The notes under the pieces are model-generated. The model made no database searches. It saw only the letters and a list, made by a program, of their open reading frames with translations, and was not told where the DNA came from. Of a stretch of 64,000 nt of DNA, positions 34,873-45,587 are shown piece after piece (the first letter of the stretch is position 1; each line of letters starts with the position of its first letter). The translations under genes were made by a program, and so were the position numbers. This DNA is from Gordonibacter sp. An230. Its GTDB lineage: Bacteria; Actinomycetota; Coriobacteriia; Coriobacteriales; Eggerthellaceae. The DNA lies in assembly GCF_002159915.1 (NCBI RefSeq), contig NZ_NFJP01000001.1:1-64000 (forward strand), read 5' to 3'.

Positions 34873-35223
34873 CTATCGAATCTTGGCGCGCTCCAACGAC
34901 TCGCTACATGCTGCTAGCACTTTACTATAAGAACACCGCATCAGGCTCGATTTTGCAAGAAATATAACATCATAGCCCGCCCAAGGTCCTCCGAGCGCAC
35001 GGCATACCTCGCGCATGCGCCGCTTCGCGCCGTTTCGCCACACGGCGTTCCCCATCTTCTTGCCTGCAATAAAAGCAACACGACCACACGGGCCGTGCTG
35101 CTTTGCGGGTAACACTATGAACGTAAGATACGGCGTATGCAGACGCCTGCCGCAAGAGAACAGATCGGAGATATCCGCGCGGGATTTGATTGTCTCCAAT
35201 CGATGGCTCTCTTTTACACGCAA
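34873..35223 (-). CDS. rnpA: Ribonuclease P protein component
   Basis: A 116-residue protein subunit of RNase P, which trims tRNA 5' leaders. The RNA-binding signature is [17 protein letters not shown], and [20 protein letters not shown] is the preceding beta region. The reading frame offers TTG 35223 as start, overlapping the rpmH stop by ten bases; a later start would remove part of the conserved N terminus. The tight overlap suggests coupled translation with rpmH. Confidence 0.92.
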   Translation of the reverse strand: MRVKESHRLETIKSRADISDLFSCGRRLHTPYLTFIVLPAKQHGPCGRVAFIAGKKMGNAVWRNGAKRRMREVCRALGGPWAGYDVIFLAKSSLMRCSYSKVLAACSESLERAKIR

Positions 35224-35348
35224 AGACGCTTGCGGCCCTTTGCGCGGCGACGAGCCAACACTTTACGACCGCCTTTGGTGGCCATACGAGCACGGAAACC
35301 GTGGCACTTTGCCCTCTTACGAGTGTTAGGTTGATACGTGCGCTTCAT
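35214..35348 (-). CDS. rpmH: Large ribosomal subunit protein bL34
   Basis: A 44-residue basic protein beginning [20 protein letters not shown], which is diagnostic for L34. ATG 35348. It is the first gene of the leftward origin block and faces the candidate oriC. Confidence 0.97.
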   Translation of the reverse strand: MKRTYQPNTRKRAKCHGFRARMATKGGRKVLARRRAKGRKRLCV

Positions 35349-36166
35349 ACCTTTTCCCTTTCATGGTTTAGAGCAACTTAGAAAGTATAGCCTAGAACAT
35401 GCACTCGTCAAGGAAAAGCCATAAAGAAAAGTCTCACGACGGGGCTGCAAGAGCGAACGAGAAGCGAATGCGCGCACAAGAATGCAACCGAAGGGACATC
35501 CGAAAAAGAGGCGGCAGCGAAAAGGCGGGAGAGGGGAAGTAGAAAGAGAGCGAAAGGAAGCATAGAAGCCCTTTGAAAGGATCAGTTTTCCCCAAATGAG
35601 CGCTAGGGCAATTGTGGAAAACGTGGAAAACCTCGCATTCATTCATAGAGCGTTGTGGAAATCTCTAACGAAATCGTTTTGTCAAGCACTTTTTTTCTTT
35701 CCCTAACAAGCGATCTATCAGGCACGAAAGAAAACTGATATTATCAACAAGCCTTTGAACTGGTGTTTTACCTCAATAAGAAAGTCAGGTGCCGTGACCT
35801 CCAAGCAAAACGTCACCTCTTAGACATCTCAGCGAAACGCTCTTGAAAAATAAGCTCTCTGCTTTCGGTTTTGCGAAGAAGAGACGAACAGCGCGTAGTA
35901 TTTCAACATTCGATATCTGTTTTACACCAACGTCCGTACGCCATTTCAAGTAGCTTCCATGATGTTTTCCACAATTATTGAATAGAAAGTGGAAAACTTT
36001 GAAAGTGCCTTGTGAAATACCGCAATGAGTTTTCAGCGGTTTGAGTTTTCAACTTTTGAGACAATGCAATTTGGCTGATGGATGGATTCACAACAGGAAA
36101 AGCGCTACAATGATTTTGAATACTATTGGAAAATGCTGAATATCGAATCTGAAAAACGGAACACTA
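35349..36166. other. Candidate oriC, part 1: AT-rich spacer with DnaA-box-like 9-mers
   Basis: There is no gene in these 818 bases between the divergent rpmH and GHKL-ATPase genes. DnaA-box-like 9-mers (consensus TTATCCACA) include TGTGGAAAA at 35613, CGTGGAAAA at 35622, TGTGGAAAT at 35654, TTATCAACA at 35741, TTTTCCACA at 35965 and AGTGGAAAA at 35988. AT-rich stretches at about 35680-35760 and 36040-36160 could unwind. Gene direction also switches here, from leftward to rightward. It is a good origin candidate but not proven. Confidence 0.6.
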
Positions 36167-37327
36167 TTGAACGACCAGATTGAAAAAGCAGATCACAACG
36201 AAGAAACCTCCGATGAATATGCAGGGGAGTACGACTACGCGCATGTAAACACCGTTGCGCGCGTAGCTTTATACGACGATCTCCGCAGCGCTCCACGCGT
36301 CACGGAGATACAGCCGGCTCCCACCGGCGAGTTCATCGAAAACCTCGCATCAAAAGTGTACGATCAGGCGAAAGCCTCAGGCGGCACGATCCCCTACACC
36401 GTGATCCGCGAAGTTTCGGAGAACTTCATCCACGCGCGGTTCGCCGAAGTGACCGTCTCTATCCTCGACGACGGAAATACCATCCGCTTCGCCGACCAAG
36501 GCCCGGGCATTTCTCAGAAAGAGAAAGCCCAGCTGCCGGGATTCACCTCGGCCATCGAGCCGATGAAGCGCTACATACGAGGCGTAGGATCAGGCTTGCC
36601 CATCGTCAAAGAATACCTTGATTTTTCCCATGGCACCATCTCTATAGAGGACAACCTGGGAACAGGCTCGGTTGTGACGATCAGCCTTAAGGAAAAGCCA
36701 AGCTCACCAGAAGATACCGACACGCGCTACAACCTGAAAGAAGCCTCCCTGAAGGAGGAGACCCCGACCGCGGCAGCGCACGCGGAAACCGCTCAGGCAG
36801 AATTCCCCATGGTCGGAAGCCCTTTCGAAAGCGCGGCACCCACAGGAACGAATCAGCACCACGTCGGAGACGGACGACCTTTCCCCGCGGCGCCTTCGCA
36901 GTACATCCCTTCGCAGTACGCCTCCGCTCATCAGGCAGGACTTCCTATGTACCAACCTCATCCACAGTACCAACAGCAGACTCAGTTCCATCAGCAGGTT
37001 CAAGCGCAGCCGTACCAGCAAGGGTACCCCTATCCTGCGCAGCAAGTCCCCGCGCACCTCGGGCAACCCCTTGGAACGCACCCCCAGCTCCAGTATGCGC
37101 TCGCTCCGCTCGTGCCGCCGCTGTCCAACCGAGAGCGCGAGTTTTTGCCGCTCTTCCTCAGCGAGGGCGCACTCGGCGTGACCGACCTGGTGCACCTCAC
37201 CGGCGTCCCTCAGTCGAGCACCCACTTCATACTCAAAAAGCTTGAGGAGGCGGGCCTCATTGAAAAGACCGCCGGTCAAAAGCGCATTCTGACGGACTTG
37301 GGATACCAAGTGGCGAGTTCCCTCTGA
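36167..37327 (+). CDS. GHKL-type ATPase with C-terminal winged-helix domain, upstream of dnaA
   Basis: A 386-residue protein. Residues 55-175 are a histidine-kinase-like ATPase domain: the N box SENFIHA (N86), G1 box DQGPGI (110-115), G2 box GVGSGLPIV (139-147) and GTGSVVTIS (165-173). There is no phosphoacceptor His domain. Residues 180-310 are a Gln/Pro/Tyr-rich linker (for example YQQQTQFHQQVQAQPYQQGY). Residues 312-386 are a MarR-like winged helix (GALGVTDLVHLTGVPQSSTH). The start appears to be TTG 36167; no in-frame ATG precedes the ATPase domain. It lies between candidate oriC and dnaA, 76 bases before dnaA. A role in origin-proximal regulation is inferred from position only. Confidence 0.78.
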   Translation: MNDQIEKADHNEETSDEYAGEYDYAHVNTVARVALYDDLRSAPRVTEIQPAPTGEFIENLASKVYDQAKASGGTIPYTVIREVSENFIHARFAEVTVSILDDGNTIRFADQGPGISQKEKAQLPGFTSAIEPMKRYIRGVGSGLPIVKEYLDFSHGTISIEDNLGTGSVVTISLKEKPSSPEDTDTRYNLKEASLKEETPTAAAHAETAQAEFPMVGSPFESAAPTGTNQHHVGDGRPFPAAPSQYIPSQYASAHQAGLPMYQPHPQYQQQTQFHQQVQAQPYQQGYPYPAQQVPAHLGQPLGTHPQLQYALAPLVPPLSNREREFLPLFLSEGALGVTDLVHLTGVPQSSTHFILKKLEEAGLIEKTAGQKRILTDLGYQVASSL

Positions 37328-37403
37328 TAGATATACAATCAAGCCGAAGCGTGCGATCCCAGGGTGCACGGCGCGCACAGATGCCCGATAAAGGAAGCAG
37401 CCC

Positions 37404-38948
37404 ATGAACAGCGAAAGCATCGAACAAAGCTGGCAAGAAGTGTGCAGCCAGATCAAAAGCTACAACAACATAGATCCCACCCAGATCAGCGCATTCTTCT
37501 CGAGACTCCATCCTCAGGCGATGAGCGAAGGGTTCCTCATGCTCACCGCCGACAACGACTTTATAAAGACCTGGATCGAACGACATTACGCCGAATTCAT
37601 CCAACAAGCGCTCATCGACCTATACCACGTGCCGTTCACAGTGGTCATAGAGGTGGACCTCGCTGGTGCGCCCCCTGTCCCAAACGCTGTCCAAGCCAGT
37701 GGAGCGCATCCGCCAACCCTGCAGCCCAGCACGGCGGCAACCGCAGCCACGGCAACCCAGACCGGGCCTCACACAACACCTGCGGCATCCAAAACCCAGG
37801 CGACAGCGCAAGACCCTTCCAAAGAGGACGATGGTGCCGTCGCCCTGCCAGACCCAGCGAACCCCCTGCCCTCAACAGCGGATATGGCGGATGCGCCCAC
37901 CTCGACGCTTACGTTCGAAAACTTCGTCATCGGAGACTCGAACCGCATGGCTTATTCAATGGCTGTCGCCGTAGCCGAAATGCCGGGAAAGGCCCACCTG
38001 AACCCCCTGTTCATCTATGGAAAATCAGGACTCGGAAAGACGCATCTTATGCGCGCCATCCAAAACTACGTAAATGAAACGATGCCGCACCTGTCTGTCA
38101 TATACGTTGACTCCGCCGAATTGCTGAGCGACTATATGGAGGCGAGCGCGGCCCATGACAAGGAGAAGTCGAGCTACAAGAACTTCAAGACACGTTACGA
38201 GGAGGCCGACGTTCTGCTCATCGACGATGTCCAGTACCTCCAAGGCAAGAAGCAGACACTCGACATCGTATTCCAGATATTCAACAAACTGACGAGCCAA
38301 GGCCGGCAGGTGGTGCTCTCGGCCGACCGCGCGCCAAAAAACATCGACATCGACGAGCGCTACAAGAGCCGCTTCAACTCCGGTGGCACGTTCGACATCC
38401 AACCGCCGGAAATCGAAACGAAGCTCGGTATCGTGAAAAGCTTCGTGGAGGAGTACCGAGAGTCTGAGGGGTCCAATGATTTCGACATCCCCGCCGACAT
38501 ACAGATGTACATCGCCGAAAGCTCCAGCTCCAACATCCGCGAGCTGAAAAGCGCCGTGACTAAGGTCATCTACCAGATGACGTTCTTCAACCAGCCCATG
38601 CTCAGCCTCGACGACGTCAGATCGCTCCTCGAGAACCATTTCTCAGGCGGTTCGTCGAAACGCCTCACCATCGCAGACATCCAAAAGGAGGTCGAAGCAT
38701 TTTACAAGGTGAGCCACGCCGACCTGATAGGGAATAAGCGCACGCGCAACATCACCTACGCGAGGCAGATCGCCATGTACCTATGCCGGCAGATGCTCGA
38801 TTTGCCGTTCAACGACATCGGCAAGAAGTTCAACCGCGACCACTCAACCGTGATGTATTCCGTTACGAACATCGAGAACAAGATAAAAGAGAACCGCGAG
38901 TTGAGCGAAGAGCTGGAAACGCTGAGGCAGATTATCCACGAGATTTAG
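37404..38948 (+). CDS. dnaA: Chromosomal replication initiator DnaA
   Basis: A 514-residue AAA+ initiator. Domain I is at the N terminus, followed by a long Ala/Thr/Pro-rich domain II (about 95-165). The ATPase follows with Walker A YGKSGLGKTHL, Walker B VLLIDDVQYL and sensor I VVLSADRAP. The DNA-binding domain IV ends the protein with the DnaA signature NRDHSTVMYSVTNIE. ATG 37404 has AAGGAAG upstream. It binds DnaA boxes, candidates for which lie on both sides of the gene. Confidence 0.98.
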   Translation: MNSESIEQSWQEVCSQIKSYNNIDPTQISAFFSRLHPQAMSEGFLMLTADNDFIKTWIERHYAEFIQQALIDLYHVPFTVVIEVDLAGAPPVPNAVQASGAHPPTLQPSTAATAATATQTGPHTTPAASKTQATAQDPSKEDDGAVALPDPANPLPSTADMADAPTSTLTFENFVIGDSNRMAYSMAVAVAEMPGKAHLNPLFIYGKSGLGKTHLMRAIQNYVNETMPHLSVIYVDSAELLSDYMEASAAHDKEKSSYKNFKTRYEEADVLLIDDVQYLQGKKQTLDIVFQIFNKLTSQGRQVVLSADRAPKNIDIDERYKSRFNSGGTFDIQPPEIETKLGIVKSFVEEYRESEGSNDFDIPADIQMYIAESSSSNIRELKSAVTKVIYQMTFFNQPMLSLDDVRSLLENHFSGGSSKRLTIADIQKEVEAFYKVSHADLIGNKRTRNITYARQIAMYLCRQMLDLPFNDIGKKFNRDHSTVMYSVTNIENKIKENRELSEELETLRQIIHEI

Positions 38949-39216
38949 AGGTCCCTCTTAGCGCCTTCAAAGACAGGCCAGAGCAAAGGCGGCGAACGAA
39001 AGACCGTTCGCGCCCAGCAGGTCCCCCGTTCATAACCAGTCCGCAGCGTTGGGACACCTTGCGGCAAGGGGCCCTCCTCGTCGCCGGCCGCCCTCCACCT
39101 CGTTGCGGCATTTCGGCAAAACGCCGTCGAAGCCGCGCGCGAAAGGTCCTCCGCTTTCGCCCATCGCTCCTCCTCGCGGCGTTTCGACAAGACATCGTGA
39201 ATCAGAACCACCATGG

Positions 39217-39232
39217 TGTTTCACATGAAACC
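39217..39232. promoter_or_regulatory. parS-like site, two mismatches
   Basis: TGTTTCACATGAAACC, in the dnaA-dnaN spacer. Confidence 0.55.
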
Positions 39233-40061
39233 CATTCTCTCGCGCGACGATGGTCGGCGCATCGGCAATACGCCGCAAAGCGATAAATCGACCGGCGGCC
39301 GATGGCGGCGATACCGTCAACCGACGAAAAAGCGCAGCCGGCAATCTCGATGGGCAAACGGTTGGCGATGGGCGAACGGCGTCCACCCATCAGCCGCGCT
39401 CGAAGCGGAGAGCAAAATGCAAGGTCGGATGAAAAAGATCGGGTAAGCAGCAAGTGGAAAAGGAGAGATTGCTCGATTCAAACGTTTTACAGGCAATGAA
39501 AAGAACGCCCGAATCCTTCCTTTCACCCTTGCATTCACCTCCATTGCAATCGGCGCGCGACGCACAACGCACAAGCGCCTGCCCTCGATCGAACACGTAC
39601 GCATCGGGCACAGTACGCCAGACCGAACGATCCTCACCGACCCGTAGCCGCCTCCCGCTCAAGCGGCCTCGCAAGAACTCGATCATCGGACACGAGGCCC
39701 CTCGAAGAGGACCTCGCCTGAAAAGAAGAAAGTACGGGAACAGAAGCATGCCCAGCTTTCGGCGTCGGTGCCGAGCATCTCGAACAATCGCGAACACGCG
39801 TCTTGAGGAAAACATGGATGAATCATGACTGACAACATGCTGAAAAACCCGCAAAAGGTGAGGAGAGATAATAAAAGCGATAATCCATGTTGAAAGAAAG
39901 AACTTCGTCTACACTGCTCAATATTCATACAATTACGGCTTCCATATGGGAAAACGCAAGTTATCCACATTTCCACCGAGCTTATTATTATCATTATGAA
40001 ACCCTTGAATATAGTAAAAGAGCAAAGGCATGCAAGAAAGAGGTCCACGGGACAAGAGAAG

Positions 40062-40077
40062 TGTTTCACGTGAAACA
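40062..40077. promoter_or_regulatory. parS site upstream of dnaN
   Basis: Perfect TGTTTCACGTGAAACA in the dnaA-dnaN spacer, the copy closest to the replication-initiation genes. Confidence 0.92.
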
Positions 40078-40204
40078 TCTTCGTATCGGCTATTTGCACC
40101 CCTGTTCGTGAGCAAACGGAAACGACCTTAGAAAACCGAGGAGAGCGGGCGAAATCTCGTACGTGTTTCCCTAAGTGTTTCGAGCGAAGCGTATCGGATC
40201 GTTC

Positions 40205-40210
40205 TATAAT
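40205..40210 (+). promoter_or_regulatory. -10 box of the dnaN-recF promoter
   Basis: TATAAT lies 30 bases before the dnaN start. The -35 region falls in a degenerate parS-like repeat, TGTTTCGAGCGAAGCG (40176-40191). Confidence 0.55.
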
Positions 40211-40240
40211 GGCAATCGACGTCGAAAGAAGGGAACACCT

Positions 40241-41341
40241 TTGAAATTCAGCATCAACCAATCTGAGCTTCAAAACGCGTTGTCCGTCGTTCTCAAGGGC
40301 ATCGCAACACGTTCAACGCTGCCCATCTTGTCGGGCATCTACCTTGATGCGAAGAACGACTCGCTCACCCTGCAAGCAACCGATCTCGAGTTGTCCATTC
40401 AATACACTGTCCCAGCGCTCGTGGAAGCTGAGGGGCGCTCCGTCGTTCCAGGCAAGCTGTTCTCGGAGATCGTGAAGAATCTCTCCGATGCTGCCGTGCA
40501 TGTGGAGGCCGAGGATGACTCGGCCGTCATCACATGCGACACGGCGTCGTTCTCGATCAAGGCGCTCGATGCCGAAGATTTCCCCGGATTTCCCCATGTG
40601 GACGTGCAGCAGGAGATAGCCATTCCGTTCACTCAGTTTGCATCGATGGTTAAGCGCGTGGCGCGCGTGGTGTCGAAGGACGAGAGCCGCGCCATCCTCA
40701 CAGGCGTGCTCATCACGCTCGAGGACGGTCGGCTCAAGATGGTGGCAACGGACTCCTACCGCCTTGCCATCACCGAAGCCGATGTGCCCGATGCCGCTCC
40801 AGAGGATTTCCAAGCGGTCATCTCGGGGGCGTTCCTCCAGGAGATTGCATCATTGCCCCGATCGGACGATCCGTTGCGCATCGCGCTTGCCGAGAACCAG
40901 ATAGTTGTTACTTATCATGAAACGGTGTTCATCAATCGGCGTATCGAGGGTAACTTCCCGAACTATCGGCAGCTTCTGCCCGATTCGTACACCACGCGCG
41001 TGAGTTTGGAGGTCGATCATCTCGTAGCCGGCGTGAAGCGCACGTCGCTTCTCGGGCAGACGAGCTTGCCTGTGAAGTTCGACATCAACATCGCATCCCA
41101 GACAGCGCAGCTGTCCGCAGTCGCTCAAGACGTGGGCTCCGCCCAGGAAACGCTGCCCTGCGCGGGCGAGGGCGAGGACGTGGAGATCGCGTTCAACTAC
41201 GCCTACGTGCTCGACGGATTGGCGTCTGTGAGCACGGACAAAGTGTTCCTCGAGGTGCAGTCGTCCCTCAAGCCTGGCATTTTCAAAGCCGACGAGGGCG
41301 AGAATTTCCTCTATCTCGTCATGCCGGTGCGCATATCGTAA
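40241..41341 (+). CDS. dnaN: DNA polymerase III beta subunit (sliding clamp)
   Basis: A 366-residue clamp subunit: KFSINQSELQNALSVVLKGI at the N terminus, TLPILSGIYLDA, and the C-terminal YLVMPVRIS. Three clamp repeats fit the normal length. The start is TTG 40241, behind AGAAGGGA; upstream codons do not resemble DnaN. The stop is immediately followed by the recF start, so the two are coupled. Confidence 0.96.
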   Translation: MKFSINQSELQNALSVVLKGIATRSTLPILSGIYLDAKNDSLTLQATDLELSIQYTVPALVEAEGRSVVPGKLFSEIVKNLSDAAVHVEAEDDSAVITCDTASFSIKALDAEDFPGFPHVDVQQEIAIPFTQFASMVKRVARVVSKDESRAILTGVLITLEDGRLKMVATDSYRLAITEADVPDAAPEDFQAVISGAFLQEIASLPRSDDPLRIALAENQIVVTYHETVFINRRIEGNFPNYRQLLPDSYTTRVSLEVDHLVAGVKRTSLLGQTSLPVKFDINIASQTAQLSAVAQDVGSAQETLPCAGEGEDVEIAFNYAYVLDGLASVSTDKVFLEVQSSLKPGIFKADEGENFLYLVMPVRIS

Positions 41342-42457
41342 GTGGATTTGTCGATCACTCATATCTCGTTTGCTGATTTCCGCAGCTACGAGCGCTTCGA
41401 TCTGGACGGCATCGGTCCTCTTACGGTTCTCGTGGGACCGAACGCGGTGGGGAAGACTAACGTTGTCGAGGGCATCCAATTGCTTACGGCTCAGTCGTCG
41501 TTTCGTCATCCTCCAGTCGATCAGCTCGTTCGCATGGGGGCGCCTTTCGCACGTCTGGTGGCCGACGCGTCCGATGGGAACCGGCAGCTTGAGCTTGAGC
41601 TGCGCATCGCCGAAGGGCGCAAGCGGTTTCTGCTGAACGGAAAGGGCAGGCGAACAGCCGATCTCAAGGGGATCGTGCCCTCGGTTACGTTCACGCCCGA
41701 CGACCTTGAATTGGCGAAAGGGTCGATGGCGGTGCGCCGCGCCGCTCTCGATGCGCTGGGTTCTCAGCTATCTGCGAACCACTACCTTATCCGACGCGAT
41801 TACGAGAAGGTGCTGCGCCACAAGAATCGCTTGCTCAAAGACGAAGCGCCTGCGGCGCTCGTCGAGGCCCTCGACGAGGCGCTTATCACGTGTGGAGCGC
41901 AGCTGGCATGTTATCGCGCTGCGCTGTTCGGGAAGGTTGCTGCCGCGATGGCGGCGTACTATGCCGAGATCGCTGACGGTCGTGAGCGCTTGCGTGCATG
42001 TTACGTTCCGTCATGGGAGGCGCACGATCCGGCTGTGGCCGCCACGTTCTCTTTCGGACGGGACGATGCGCGCGCCGCCTTGGCGTCCGCCTTGTCGGCG
42101 CGCGCCGGCGAAGAGCGCGCACGTCGGCGTGCTCTTGTAGGCCCGCATGCCGACCATATCGAGTTCTTCATCAACGAGCGCAACGTGACGTCGTTTGCGA
42201 GCCAAGGGCAACAGCGCTCCGTCGTGCTGGCCTTCAAGCTTGCCGAGGCTACGCTCATACAGGAAATATTGCACCAGAAACCGGTGCTTCTGCTCGACGA
42301 CGTGATGAGCGAGCTTGATGCAGCTCGCCGTCGAGCACTCGTGGCGTTCATAGCGGGCGACATTCAGACGTTCATCACCACCGCAAACCTCGACTACTTC
42401 GATGCCGATCTGCTTTCCGCCGCGCGCGTGGTGGAGCTTCCCCTTGCCGAAGGCTGA
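41342..42457 (+). CDS. recF: DNA replication and repair protein RecF
   Basis: A 371-residue SMC-like ATPase: ISFADFRSYERFDLD, Walker A GPNAVGKTNVVEGI, signature region FASQGQQRSVVLAFKLAE and Walker B VLLLDDVMSELDAARR. It acts in RecFOR loading of RecA at gaps. The start is GTG 41342, with no space after dnaN. The usual next gene, dciA (DUF721), is not visible downstream. Confidence 0.95.
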   Translation: MDLSITHISFADFRSYERFDLDGIGPLTVLVGPNAVGKTNVVEGIQLLTAQSSFRHPPVDQLVRMGAPFARLVADASDGNRQLELELRIAEGRKRFLLNGKGRRTADLKGIVPSVTFTPDDLELAKGSMAVRRAALDALGSQLSANHYLIRRDYEKVLRHKNRLLKDEAPAALVEALDEALITCGAQLACYRAALFGKVAAAMAAYYAEIADGRERLRACYVPSWEAHDPAVAATFSFGRDDARAALASALSARAGEERARRRALVGPHADHIEFFINERNVTSFASQGQQRSVVLAFKLAEATLIQEILHQKPVLLLDDVMSELDAARRRALVAFIAGDIQTFITTANLDYFDADLLSAARVVELPLAEG

Positions 42458-42918
42458 AAGACGGTACGCGAAGGCGTCCGCGCTCGTTGGCCGCAATGCC
42501 GGTCGTGCCGGTCAGGATGGGCGTCGTCCGGCTTACGAGAGCAGCGGCGCTTCCGTTGGCTGTGCTCCAATCCCTCTCCGTTCCCCATTCACCGAACATG
42601 GCCGCTGCGCGCGCTGGGAATGGGCGGGTGTTGGCGGAGCGGGCCGCTGATTCCACGCCCCGTCGCGCTGTCCCGTGCCGCCGTTTGCCGGACAACGGTG
42701 TTCTCAGTCTGCCGCGATCCCTGGGCGGCTGCTGAAGCTCGCACTGACGCGGTTTTTCCGCCCGCGCCGAGTCGTTCGCCCGCGCCTCCGATCTTCGTCG
42801 GCAGACGGCCAACGCGTCCGCCCTTTGCTGCATGCCTCCTTCGTGAGCATCGATGATGAGGGGAGAGCACCGTCTGCCGCATTCCCCGCGACGTTTGGCT
42901 CTGTCGGAGGCCCTTGAA

Positions 42919-42934
42919 TGTTTCACGTGAAACA
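42919..42934. promoter_or_regulatory. parS site in the recF-gyrB spacer
   Basis: Perfect TGTTTCACGTGAAACA. Confidence 0.92.
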
Positions 42935-43424
42935 TCTCCCTTCGGAGTCTTCGGGCCGTGCGGCTCCTTGATGAGAAGCCTCCTGTGCTTTGGCTCCGAT
43001 ACTTGGGCTTCCTCACTGCGTTACGTGGGAAGGTGCGAGTCGTCCGATCATCTCGACTCGTTGCTCTCCGGTTCTCTTTTCTCGGTCTCGCTTTTATCGA
43101 TTCCCGGTCGCACGGCGCCCTCTCTTTTCGCTTTGCCTCCTCTCGTCATGCGCATCCCCTCGCTTCGTGTCCGCATCTCCTGCTCCCATGCAGGCGAGGC
43201 CCTCATGCAGATGAGGGAGGCGTGGCGGGGGTGTTTGGAGGCTCGACGTACATTGGAATGAGACGCTCCACCTTTTCGCCGTGCAGGGCGCGCCTCTCTT
43301 CTGGACACGGATACGTTGAGTTGTTTCGAGAGGGCGTCTTCTCCTTGCGGGACGGGCGTCTCCTCGGCTCTTTGCGCGGCGCTGCGCGATGGTTTGGCAT
43401 TTTTGAGGTGTGATCGTCTTATCG

Positions 43425-43456
43425 CCCCTCAAACAGCCTCTCGAAGCCTTTGAGGG
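43425..43456 (+). terminator. Intrinsic terminator upstream of gyrB
   Basis: CCCCTCAAA pairs with TTTGAGGGG across a 15-base loop, followed by TTGTTTTTA. It separates whatever is transcribed upstream from gyrB. Confidence 0.75.
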
Positions 43457-43466
43457 GTTGTTTTTA

Positions 43467-43495
43467 TTGGTGTCACGTGTCTATTGTGGTAAAAT
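43467..43495 (+). promoter_or_regulatory. Probable gyrB promoter
   Basis: TTGGTG and TAAAAT with a 17-base spacer, 64 bases before the gyrB start. Confidence 0.5.
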
Positions 43496-43499
43496 TTGA

Positions 43500-45509
<2,010 letters not shown>

Positions 45510-45551
45510 CGCATCGGCGGTCGCAGGGCCGCCGAAGCCTTCACGAGGGAT

Positions 45552-45567
45552 TGTTTCACGTGAAACA
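45552..45567. promoter_or_regulatory. parS site between gyrB and gyrA
   Basis: Perfect TGTTTCACGTGAAACA, 20 bases before the gyrA start. Confidence 0.92.
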
Positions 45568-45587
45568 TTTCAGAACCAAGGAGACAC

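Larger units (their letters stand above)
38949..40240. other. Gene-free dnaA-dnaN spacer, candidate oriC part 2
   Basis: No convincing gene is present in this 1.3-kb gap. The first 900 bases are GC-rich; the last part from about 39820 is AT-rich. A perfect DnaA box, TTATCCACA, lies at 39961-39969, followed by TTTCCACC. There is one perfect parS and one near match. In many Actinobacteria oriC lies between dnaA and dnaN, so this is a competing origin candidate. Confidence 0.5.
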
